Source of the DNA: JBCBUE01 sp039818285
Lineage (GTDB): Bacteria; Planctomycetota; Phycisphaerae; Phycisphaerales; Phycisphaeraceae
Direction of reading: 5' to 3'
Assembly: GCA_039818285.1 (NCBI GenBank)
Contig: JBCBUE010000121.1
Location: 1-5,597 of the forward strand
Length of the DNA: 5,597 nucleotides
Below the pieces are notes generated by a model. That model did no database searches. It was not told where the DNA came from and worked only from the letters and a program-made list of their open reading frames with translations. Position numbers and translations under genes: made by a program. Each line of letters opens with the position of its first letter. The stretch's first letter is position 1. This document shows positions 1-5,597 of the stretch, one piece after another.

Positions 1-773
1 CACGCGCCGCCCGTGGGGCCGGCGGAGCTGGCGCCGTCGCCCGAGGCGGTGCCGACGGCGATGGCGTTGTAAGACGAAGCGAGCAGCGCGGGGATCGGGG
101 TGTCGCGGCCGTTGTTGACGCCGGCGACGACGAGGCGGTTGTGGGTGTCGACGAGGTGGTCCGTGCGCTGGAGGGCTTCCTGGGCGTAGGGGGCTTGAGG
201 GGCGATCCAGGAGTGCGTGTGCACGCGGGGGGTGACCTCGGCGGGGGGCAGGGCGGAGGTGAGCCGCAGGACGTCGCGCATCCAGCCGGCGGTGGTGTAG
301 GCCGAGACGTCGGTGACGCCGGGCGCGAGGCCGCTGGGGCCGTAGAGGGTCTTGGCGGTGCCGTGGGCGTGGTTGAAGGGCTTGGAGGCGCCGGAGCGCG
401 GGGTGATGGTGACGCCGCGGAAGACGCGGCTGTTGACGTGAGGCAGGTAGTGGCCGGGCGAGCCCTCGACGTGGGCGAAGTCGATCCCGCGGCCGGTGGG
501 GGTGGCGTCGGCGAGGCGTTGCCGGGCGGCGGTGATGCCGAGCCGGTCGGGGCGGTCGAGGCCGGGGTCGGCGGGCGGCGAGGCGGCGGGCTGGGTGGCG
601 TTGGGCTCGGCGGCGGGGGCGTGGACGGGGCCGCCGGGCCAGGCGAGCACGGCCACGACGCCGGCGGCGAGCAGGGCGGCGCCGCAGCTCGGCCAGCGCC
701 AGGCCCGCGGGTCGCGGGGGGCGGCGGGTCGGGCGGGGCGGCGGGGGGCGGGGGGCATGGTGGGGTTGCTCAT
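1..773 (-). CDS. Secreted subtilisin-like (S8) serine peptidase, N-terminal part, cut by left window edge
   Basis: Reading the minus strand from the ATG at 773 gives 257 open codons with no stop before the edge. The N-terminus is Pro/Arg-rich (residues 1-28), followed by a hydrophobic stretch at about 29-45 that could be a signal peptide or membrane anchor, then a Pro/Ala-rich linker. The subtilase landmarks come in the right order: GRGIDFAHVEG (94-104), HAHGTA with the presumed catalytic His137, and VVAGVNNG with the presumed oxyanion Asn220, followed by SYNAIAVGTASG, typical of the strand after that Asn. Spacing (34 and 83 residues) fits S8 enzymes. The catalytic Ser would lie about 65 residues beyond Asn220, outside the window. 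Aligning GRGIDFAHVEG with the usual GxGVxVAVxDTG puts Glu103 where the catalytic Asp normally sits. Third codon positions are nearly all G/C. A second in-frame ATG lies at 758. No Shine-Dalgarno site is visible. The fold is fairly sure; the substrate is unknown. Confidence 0.8.
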   Translation of the reverse strand, partial: MSNPTMPPAPRRPARPAAPRDPRAWRWPSCGAALLAAGVVAVLAWPGGPVHAPAAEPNATQPAASPPADPGLDRPDRLGITAARQRLADATPTGRGIDFAHVEGSPGHYLPHVNSRVFRGVTITPRSGASKPFNHAHGTAKTLYGPSGLAPGVTDVSAYTTAGWMRDVLRLTSALPPAEVTPRVHTHSWIAPQAPYAQEALQRTDHLVDTHNRLVVAGVNNGRDTPIPALLASSYNAIAVGTASGDGASSAGPTGGA

Positions 774-840
774 GGAGGCCGGTCACCCGTTAAGTCGCGC
801 CGCTCGGCCGACGATACCGACCGTGACGGCTGCGCCGATC
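774..840. other. Divergent intergenic gap between peptidase and FemAB-like genes
   Basis: This 67-bp gap must hold the 5' ends of both divergent genes, and possibly both promoters. I see no recognisable -35/-10 pair, no operator-like inverted repeat and no Shine-Dalgarno site on either side. An in-frame GTG at 823 could start the plus-strand gene six codons earlier, which would shorten the gap to about 49 bp. Confidence 0.5.
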
Positions 841-1980
841 ATGACGATCACGACCCACCACGAGTTCGACCCGTCGCTGAACAACGCCGTGCGCGGCTTC
901 CTGGACCGCGTCGCCGTCGCCGACACGCCCGATAACCCGCCGACCGCCACGCTCGAGCACGACCCGCGCTGGCTGACCGTGCTGCGACAAGGCTTGGGAC
1001 ACCGACCCACGCTCATCACATCGGCCGACACCGCCGGCCGCATCACTGGCGTGCTGCCGCTGGCGCGCGTGCGCTCGCCGCTGTTCGGGTCGTTCCTCGT
1101 CAGCCTGCCCTACCTCAACCGCGCCGGCGTGCTCGCGCCCGACGCCAACGACCGCCACGACCTGATCGCCGCGGCGGACGAGCTCGCCCTGGACCTCGGC
1201 GTCGACCACCTCGAGCTCCGCCACGACGGGCACGCCCCGACGCACGACGCCTTCACCGAGGTGCGCGAGCAGAAGGTCGTGATGCTGCTCGACCTGCCGC
1301 AGGCCCAGTGGGACCACAGCGACCGGTCGGACGACGACCTGAGCAAGCTCGTCATGCAGGCGATCCCCAGCAAGGTGCGCAACCTCGTGCGCAAGGGCGA
1401 CAAGGCCGGGCTATCGATCGCGTTCCACCAGTCGGGCGACGCCGCCCTGCCGCGGGCTTTGCATGCGTTCTACGACGCGTTCGCGATCACGATGCGCGAC
1501 GTCGGCACGCCGGTGTTCCCGCGCAGGCTGTTCGGCACGATGCTCGACACGTTCCCGCACGAGGCCGAGCTGGTGACCGTGACGCACGGGGAGCAGGTCG
1601 TCGCCGGCGCGATCCTCTTGCACGACCCGTATCGCCGCGTGACGCAGGTGCCCTCGGCGTGCGCGTTGCGGGCGTTCAACCACACATCCTGCAACATGTG
1701 GATGTACTTCCACCTGCTCCGCCGATCGATGCAGCGCGGCAGCGCCCGCTTCGACTTCGGCCGCACCACCCCCGGCTCGGGCCCGCACCGGTTCAAGAAG
1801 CAGTGGGGCGCCGTCGAACGCCCGACGCCCTGGTGCATCGCCGCGATGAAACCCACCGCCAACACCGCCACCGCCCGCCCCGACAACCCGGCGTATCAAC
1901 GCCGCATCGAGGCGTGGCAGAAGCTGCCGGTGTGGGTTACCAAGATCGTCGGCCCGCCGATCGTGCGCGGGATTCCTTGA
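841..1980 (+). CDS. FemAB-like protein (GNAT-fold), resembling the XrtA/PEP-CTERM-associated FemAB family
   Basis: The protein has 379 residues, close to or slightly above the usual length for this family. The N-terminal half shows the first acyltransferase-like domain: HDPRWLTVLRQGLGHRP, then GVLPLARVRSPLFGSFLVSLPY and LELRHDG. The second domain carries the family signatures: IPSKVRNLVRKGDKAGL (175-191, basic), GTPVFPRR (222-229), and FDFGRTTPGSGPHRFKKQWG (304-323). These resemble the exosortase-associated FemAB-related proteins, whose chemistry is uncertain; classical FemAB enzymes transfer amino acids from aminoacyl-tRNA to peptidoglycan peptides. There is no signal peptide, so it is probably cytoplasmic. 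The frame stays open upstream to 496, but that part runs antisense to the peptidase gene and reads as low-complexity Ala/Gly/Arg, so I start at the ATG at 841; GTG at 823 is an alternative. No exosortase or polysaccharide gene lies in the window to confirm the pathway. Assignment to the superfamily is confident; the exact subfamily and substrate are not. Confidence 0.86.
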   Translation: MTITTHHEFDPSLNNAVRGFLDRVAVADTPDNPPTATLEHDPRWLTVLRQGLGHRPTLITSADTAGRITGVLPLARVRSPLFGSFLVSLPYLNRAGVLAPDANDRHDLIAAADELALDLGVDHLELRHDGHAPTHDAFTEVREQKVVMLLDLPQAQWDHSDRSDDDLSKLVMQAIPSKVRNLVRKGDKAGLSIAFHQSGDAALPRALHAFYDAFAITMRDVGTPVFPRRLFGTMLDTFPHEAELVTVTHGEQVVAGAILLHDPYRRVTQVPSACALRAFNHTSCNMWMYFHLLRRSMQRGSARFDFGRTTPGSGPHRFKKQWGAVERPTPWCIAAMKPTANTATARPDNPAYQRRIEAWQKLPVWVTKIVGPPIVRGIP

Positions 1981-1983
1981 TCG

Positions 1984-4029
1984 CTACCGCTGCTCGACGA
2001 ATCGCTCGAGCTGCGCTTCAACGCGGACCTCGGCCGCGCGGTGGACGAGGCCGTCCAGGAAAGTCGCGATCTGCTCGGCGACGCCATTGGCGTCGAGGCC
2101 GGCGTCGCGCAGCTGACCGCCGCGGGAGTCGTGGTACATCCAGCGCGGCGGGTGGCCGATGCGGTGGAGCTTGTCGGTCGGCAGGCCGAGGTCGTTGAGC
2201 GTCTCGAGGACGAGCGAGCCGAAGCCGCCGACGCGGCCGTGGTCCTCGACCGTCACGATCGGCACGCCGGCCTCGACAAGCGACTTGATGAGATCGACGT
2301 CGAGCGGCTTGGCGAAGCGGGCGTCCCACACGGCGATGTCGAGCCCGCGCTCGGCCTCGAGCTTGCTCGCGGCGTCGAGGGCGGTGAGCGTCGTGTGGCC
2401 GTAGCCGAGGATCGCGAGATCGGGGCTGCCATCGCGGCCGCCACGCACACGCACCGCTTTGCCCAACTCGAACGCCGGGGTCTCCAACAGCTCGCCAACC
2501 GGGCCCTCGGCCACGACGTCGCGCGGGTAGCGCAGGAACGTCGGCCCGTCGTCGTACCCGGCCATGAAGCGCAGCGCCGCCAGCATCGACGGCTCGTCCA
2601 TCGCCGCCATCAGCACGGCGTTGGGGAACACCGCGTTCATGCTGATGTCCATAAACCCGTGCATCATCGACCCGTCGCCGCCGACGTACCCCGCGCGGTC
2701 CATGCAGATGCGCACCGGCAATCCTTGCAGCGCGACCTCCTGGAAGGTCTGGTCGAGCGCCCGCTGGCTGAACGTGGAGTACACGGCGTAGAACGGCTTG
2801 AGCCCGGCCTTGGCCATGCCGGCGGCCTTGGCCATGCCGTGCGACTCGGCCAGGCCGCAGTCGTGCGTGCGATCCGGGAAGACGGGCATCACCTTGTCCA
2901 GCCCGGTGCCGTCGGGCATCGCCGCGGTGAGCGCGTGCACGGCGTCGTCCTCGCGCATCACCTCGATCAGCGCATCCGCGAAGGCGTGCGTGAACGACTT
3001 GCCCGCCTGCTTCTTCTCGACCCGGCAGTCCGAGACTTCCATCTCGTCCGGCAGCGCCTGCTCGAGGCGGGCCTGCTCGGCGCGGTGCTCGGCGAACTGC
3101 GCCGGCTTGGGCGCGTGGAAGCGGAAGGGGTCGGCCTCGCTGAGGTGAAAGCCCTTGCCCTTGGTCGTCTTCACGTGCAGCAGGATCGGCCGATCGATCT
3201 CGCGCAGCTCTTCCATCAGCTCGACCAGCACCGCCACGTCGTGCCCGTCGACCGGGCCGATGCACACATGGCCGAAGTGCTCGAAGAGGTGATCGGTGGC
3301 GATCAGCGTGCGCAACATGCGCCCGCCCTTGTGATAGGCCTCCTCGATGACCGACCCGCCGGGCAGGCGATCGAGCGCGCGCTTGGCGCGCTTCTTGAGG
3401 TCGCTGAGCGCGTGGCTGGTGCGGACGCGGTCGAAGTACTGGGCGAGCGCGCCCTGCGGGTCGCCGATGGCCCGTCCGTTGTCGTTGAGGACGGTGAGGA
3501 ACTGGCGTTGCAGCGTGCCGGCGGCGTTGAGGCCTTCCATGGCGACGCCGTTGATGATCGACGAGTCGCCGATGACGCAGACGGCTTTGCGGTCCGCCTC
3601 GCCACGCGCCGCGTCGCCGATCGCCAGGCCGACGCCCGTCGAGATCGACGACCCGGCGTGGCCAACCGAGAACAGGTCGTAGTCGCTCTCGCGCGGCTCG
3701 GGGAACCCGGCCATGCCGCCCTTGAACTTGAGGTTGGGGAACAGGTCCTGCCGGCCGGTCAGCAGCTTGTGCGGGTAGCACTGGTGCCCGACGTCCCAGA
3801 GCAGGCGGTCGCGTGAGAAGTCGAATGCGTAGTGCAGCGCGATAGTGAGCTCGACGACGCCGAGGTTGGAGGCGAAGTGACCCCCGGTGCGTTGGATCTG
3901 ATCGCAAATGATCTCGCGCAGACCCACGGCCACGCCGCTGAGTCGGTCGACCGGCAGTCGTTTGAGGTCGTGCGGGCCCTCGATGCCCCGCACCAATTCC
4001 ACGCACGCCTGGGTCGTCTCTGCGGCCAT
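1984..4029 (-). CDS. dxs: 1-deoxy-D-xylulose-5-phosphate synthase (divergent DXS)
   Basis: DXS condenses pyruvate and glyceraldehyde 3-phosphate to 1-deoxyxylulose 5-phosphate with thiamine diphosphate, the entry to the MEP isoprenoid pathway (also feeding thiamine and pyridoxal synthesis); it is cytoplasmic and dimeric. The 681 residues are somewhat longer than the usual 620-640. Domains in order: the N-terminal TPP domain with GGHFASNLGVVELTIALHY (His51), WDVGHQCYPHKLLTGR (79-93), GDSSIINGVAMEGLN (154-168), LNDN (181-184) and GPVDGHD (258-264); the pyrimidine domain with GLAESHGMAKAAGMA (catalytic Glu395), YSTFSQRALDQ, DRAGYVGGDG (444-453) and RYPR (500-503); and the C-terminal transketolase domain with VTVEDHGRVGGFGS. 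Spacing matches E. coli DXS across Glu370, Arg420, Asp427 and Arg478. Three normally conserved positions differ: GDG reads GDS (Ser156), the NDNxMS Met is Arg186, and the His of the GDGxTH motif is Met456. It may be the housekeeping enzyme of a deep lineage or a specialised paralogue. A GGAGA site supports the start. Confidence 0.92.
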   Translation of the reverse strand: MAAETTQACVELVRGIEGPHDLKRLPVDRLSGVAVGLREIICDQIQRTGGHFASNLGVVELTIALHYAFDFSRDRLLWDVGHQCYPHKLLTGRQDLFPNLKFKGGMAGFPEPRESDYDLFSVGHAGSSISTGVGLAIGDAARGEADRKAVCVIGDSSIINGVAMEGLNAAGTLQRQFLTVLNDNGRAIGDPQGALAQYFDRVRTSHALSDLKKRAKRALDRLPGGSVIEEAYHKGGRMLRTLIATDHLFEHFGHVCIGPVDGHDVAVLVELMEELREIDRPILLHVKTTKGKGFHLSEADPFRFHAPKPAQFAEHRAEQARLEQALPDEMEVSDCRVEKKQAGKSFTHAFADALIEVMREDDAVHALTAAMPDGTGLDKVMPVFPDRTHDCGLAESHGMAKAAGMAKAGLKPFYAVYSTFSQRALDQTFQEVALQGLPVRICMDRAGYVGGDGSMMHGFMDISMNAVFPNAVLMAAMDEPSMLAALRFMAGYDDGPTFLRYPRDVVAEGPVGELLETPAFELGKAVRVRGGRDGSPDLAILGYGHTTLTALDAASKLEAERGLDIAVWDARFAKPLDVDLIKSLVEAGVPIVTVEDHGRVGGFGSLVLETLNDLGLPTDKLHRIGHPPRWMYHDSRGGQLRDAGLDANGVAEQIATFLDGLVHRAAEVRVEAQLERFVEQR

Positions 4030-4258
4030 CCGTCTCTCCGTCGTCCGTCGCTCAGCCCATCGGCCGCGAGGTGGTCTGCGCCATCCATCGGCGTGCCACG
4101 CCCTTGACCGCCACCCGGGTTGTGCTCGTCGTGCGTTGCTTCATCGGCGGGCCTAAGCGCGCAAGTCTAGCCCCAACAGGGGCCTCGCGCCCACCGCCGC
4201 GTCAACCGACCCCCGCCCGGGCCGCTCGCGAGGGCGAGGCGGAGCCGGGACGACCACG
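4030..4258. other. Upstream region of dxs
   Basis: This stretch lies between the intrinsic terminator of the neighbouring gene and the dxs start, so the dxs promoter should be here. On the minus strand TAGACT (around 4169-4164) is the only -10-like hexamer I noticed, and it has no convincing -35 at the right distance. A small hairpin (GCCCC-aaca-GGGGC, 4170-4183) overlaps that area. A 30-codon frame (4144-4052, minus) lies just before dxs and lacks a binding site; see the findings. Nothing firmer can be supported. Confidence 0.35.
4035..4039 (-). promoter_or_regulatory. Ribosome binding site of dxs
   Basis: On the minus strand GGAGA lies five bases before the ATG at 4029 (GGAGA-GACGG-ATG). 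It supports this start, which also places the first conserved DXS segment (DLKRLPVDRL, from residue 21) where the family has it. Confidence 0.6.
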
Positions 4259-4295
4259 AAAAACGCGGCCCGGGCAGGGGATGCCGCGAGCCGCG
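4259..4295 (-). terminator. Intrinsic terminator downstream of the small secreted-protein gene
   Basis: Reading the minus strand, arm CGCGGCTCG (4295-4287) pairs with CGGGCCGCG (4272-4264), including one G-T wobble. After one bulged C the inner arms GGCA and TGCC pair around the loop TCCCC. The stem is followed at once by TTTTT (4263-4259). That is a 9+4 bp stem with a five-base loop and a T run, about 40 bases after the stop of the 4337-4867 gene. It separates that gene transcriptionally from dxs, which lies downstream on the same strand. Confidence 0.85.
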
Positions 4296-4336
4296 CTCGA
4301 TCAGGGCAGGGATGTCGGAATCGGGCCGGGCGACGC

Positions 4337-4867
4337 TCAGTCGCGGTCGGCCATGGCCACCGGCTGGGGGGTGGTGACGGGGTCGGGCTTGCGGATCCGC
4401 AGGATCGGCCGGGCCGGGGCGGACGGGCGATCGACCGTGGCGCGCGGGACGCGCGAGACGACATAAGCGCCGGGTCGGTTGACGCTCTCGGCCACGCGGA
4501 TGGCCCGCAGCAGCGAGTGGTTGTCGTCGAGATGGCCGATGCCGTCGGTCGAGCGGATGAACCGCCGGTCGGCGGGGTTGATGAACACGGCGGTCGAGTT
4601 GGCGTAGACGACCTTGACCAGTTCGGGGAAGGTCGGCGTCGCGGCCAGGGCCGGGTCGACCACGGCCGAGCCATCGAGCACGGGGCGGACCGCGATGTAG
4701 GTCGAGGTCTGTCGGCCGGGCACGAGCGGGACGCGCTCGGCCCGGGCGATCGCCGGGGTGCCACGCGACACGGTGTAGGCGCGGTTCGACTGAGCCGCGG
4801 CCGGGAGCATCCACGCCATCGCCGACAGCGCAGCGACAGCGACCATCATGTAGGGCTGGGTCTTCAT
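4337..4867 (-). CDS. Small exported protein of unknown function
   Basis: The product has 176 residues and I do not recognise its family. Residues 1-25 form a good Sec signal peptide: MKTQ at the start, a hydrophobic core (about 7-22) and an A-A-A|Q cleavage site after residue 25, so the mature protein of about 151 residues is probably periplasmic or secreted. The mature part is mixed in character: TSTYIAVRPVLDG, FPELVKVVYANSTAVFINPADRRFIRS and DDNHSLLRAIRVAESVNRPGAYVVSRV suggest a small alpha/beta domain. It is followed by a Pro-rich basic tail from about residue 150 (RPSAPARPILRIRKPDPV). There are no cysteines and no lipobox. The frame extends upstream to an ATG at 4912, but the start at 4867 gives a clean signal peptide and has AAGGAG 11 bases before it. 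A strong terminator follows, and no partner gene shares its transcript in the window, so it appears monocistronic. That it is a gene is fairly sure; its role is unknown. Confidence 0.75.
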   Translation of the reverse strand: MKTQPYMMVAVAALSAMAWMLPAAAQSNRAYTVSRGTPAIARAERVPLVPGRQTSTYIAVRPVLDGSAVVDPALAATPTFPELVKVVYANSTAVFINPADRRFIRSTDGIGHLDDNHSLLRAIRVAESVNRPGAYVVSRVPRATVDRPSAPARPILRIRKPDPVTTPQPVAMADRD

Positions 4868-5477
4868 CTCTCTTTCGACTCCTTCCGATCCGACCGCCGA
4901 CCGACGTGCCATCGTGGCGGCCGCCGACGGTCCTCTCTCTCGTCTCCGCGGGTCGCCACACCGGCCAACCCGTCAAGCCGGCCCGCCGCCTGTCGGCGAC
5001 GCAACCGGGCGTGGACCCCCACCGGCTCGACCCTGGAACGGGTCGCGTGACCAACGGCCCTCCCCGACCGTCGGTCCCTCCAGCCAGGTTTCCGACTCGA
5101 CGCGTCCTGGCGTCGACGCCGCCCAATCTCCCGTCCGCCCCGTGCAAACGGAACGACCTCTCTCCCTGACCACGCCCCTCCGGGCGACGCACTTCCTTAT
5201 CAACCGGCGTGCCAACCACACCGACCCGCCGGTCGAACGGCGTAGAGCGTGTCAAACCGCGGTTAGCGCATGATGAATTGCCCATCTTCACAGACCCGCC
5301 TGCGCCGCATGTCGACGCCACGCCACACCCCCGTTGCGCCGAGGCGTCAACACGACGCGCTGGGCGCACGAACGGTCTGGTTTCTCACGGCGCTTTGGAC
5401 CCACCGCGCGACGCGCGACCTTCGGCGAGTCGTGCGCCACCGCCCCTGAGCAGCGTCTCGCGTAGGTGTTACTTCAC
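4868..5477. other. Long stretch without a convincing gene; upstream region of the exported-protein gene
   Basis: About 600 bases in which all open frames, on both strands, give Arg/Pro/Gly-rich, protein-unlike translations with no known motif. On the minus strand, the sense of the adjacent gene, the region is purine-rich with GA boxes at 4947-4932 and 5167-5157. A TTGACA hexamer (5255-5250, minus) has no AT-rich -10 partner at 16-18 bases. A 59-codon frame (5270-5449, plus) is possible but weak. No tRNA, rRNA or known riboswitch is recognised. It could be a long leader, a decayed gene or simple intergenic sequence. Confidence 0.5.
4879..4884 (-). promoter_or_regulatory. Ribosome binding site of the small exported-protein gene
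   Basis: AAGGAG on the minus strand, 11 bases before the ATG at 4867. The spacing is slightly long, but the match is the best in the window and it favours 4867 over the upstream ATG at 4912. A second purine run, AAAGAGAG, directly abuts the start codon. Confidence 0.5.
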
Positions 5478-5506
5478 TTAGCCCCGGGTCAATGACCCGG
5501 GGCTAA
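5478..5506. repeat. Perfect palindrome with stop codons in all six frames; possible bidirectional terminator or dispersed repeat
   Basis: The arm TTAGCCCCGGGTCA (5478-5491) and its exact reverse complement TGACCCGGGGCTAA (5493-5506) flank a single base. As RNA it would form about 12 bp of stem with a CAATG loop. There is no T run on either side, so it is not a classical intrinsic terminator. TAG, TGA and TAA fall in three different frames on the plus strand (5479, 5493, 5504) and, by symmetry, in all three on the minus strand. Such strong palindromes often sit at 3' ends of genes or recur as dispersed repeats; the neighbours that would settle this lie outside the window. Confidence 0.7.
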
Positions 5507-5597
5507 CTCCCGTCCGCGCGCGCCACGATCGCCCACTCGCCAGAGATAGGAACGCCCCGTGCGCCGGCTCGTCCCCCATCGGCAGGGCACGTACGAG
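5507..5597. other. Right edge, no supported gene
   Basis: Ninety-one bases after the palindrome. One minus-strand frame enters from the edge and stops at TAG (5505-5503) inside the palindrome, and a GTG at 5559 on the plus strand has AGGA about nine bases before it. Both are too short to judge. Confidence 0.3.

Noticed and set aside
496..840. N-terminal extension of the FemAB-like protein back to 496
   Set aside because: The extra 115 residues are low complexity and antisense to the peptidase N-terminus; the family similarity begins after the ATG at 841.
141..935. Long plus-strand frame of 264 codons
   Set aside because: It is a Gly/Arg/Ala-rich low-complexity translation that runs antisense to the S8 peptidase, whose own frame has recognisable motifs; it is a shadow in GC-rich DNA.
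2041..3816. Plus-strand frame of 591 codons opposite dxs
   Set aside because: It has no family motif and is composed of residues expected from the complement of dxs codons; it is a mirror of the real gene.
2018..4006. Second minus-strand frame of 662 codons over dxs
   Set aside because: It is a +1 shadow of dxs, very rich in Arg, Ala and Pro, without conserved motifs.
5109..5120. 12-bp palindrome GGCGTCGACGCC
   Set aside because: Short self-complementary GC-rich words are expected by chance here, and nothing around it suggests an operator.
5220..5255. TTGACA hexamer (minus strand) as a promoter for the exported-protein gene
   Set aside because: No -10-like sequence lies 16-18 bases downstream; the DNA there is all GC-rich.
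4167..5369. Minus-strand frame of 400 codons spanning the exported-protein gene and its upstream region
   Set aside because: It runs through the intrinsic terminator, overlaps the better-supported exported-protein gene in another frame, and is an Arg/Gly-rich translation without motifs.
5503..5597. Partial gene at the right edge: a minus-strand frame ending at TAG 5505-5503, or a plus-strand GTG start at 5559
   Set aside because: Thirty-one and thirteen codons respectively, with no recognisable motif; this cannot be told from chance.

Overview
The window is very GC-rich, and the convincing reading frames strongly prefer G or C in third codon positions. The divergent deoxyxylulose-phosphate synthase, the FemAB-like protein of the kind linked to exosortase (XrtA/PEP-CTERM) systems, the secreted subtilase and the weak or absent Shine-Dalgarno sites together suggest a planctomycete, perhaps of the class Phycisphaerae. 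This is an inference from protein flavour; no marker gene is present to prove it.

Layout, left to right. (1) Positions 1-773, minus strand: the first 257 codons of a secreted subtilisin-like (S8) peptidase that runs off the left edge. Its catalytic Ser would lie outside the window. (2) A 67-bp divergent intergenic gap. (3) 841-1980, plus strand: a FemAB/GNAT-type protein resembling the XrtA/PEP-CTERM-associated FemAB family. (4) 1984-4029, minus strand: a complete dxs-type gene (isoprenoid precursor synthesis) that meets the femAB-like gene tail to tail with only 3 bp between the stops. (5) A roughly 300-bp gap containing a clear intrinsic terminator at 4259-4295, which ends the transcript of the next gene and so separates it from dxs. 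(6) 4337-4867, minus strand: a small exported protein of unknown function. (7) 4868-5597: about 730 bp with no convincing gene, containing purine-rich boxes on the minus strand and a perfect 14+1+14 palindrome at 5478-5506 with stop codons in all six frames.

How they work together: no operon links these genes. All four adjacent units are divergent, convergent or separated by a terminator. The peptidase, the FemAB-like protein and the small secreted protein all point loosely to the cell envelope or exterior, and dxs supplies isoprenoid precursors (including the polyprenyl carriers used in envelope synthesis), but a functional link is only a guess.

I did not find a clear new multi-gene system. 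The points most worth a second look are the altered thiamine-diphosphate and substrate-site residues in the dxs product, the apparent Asp-to-Glu swap in the subtilase, and the six-frame-stop palindrome.
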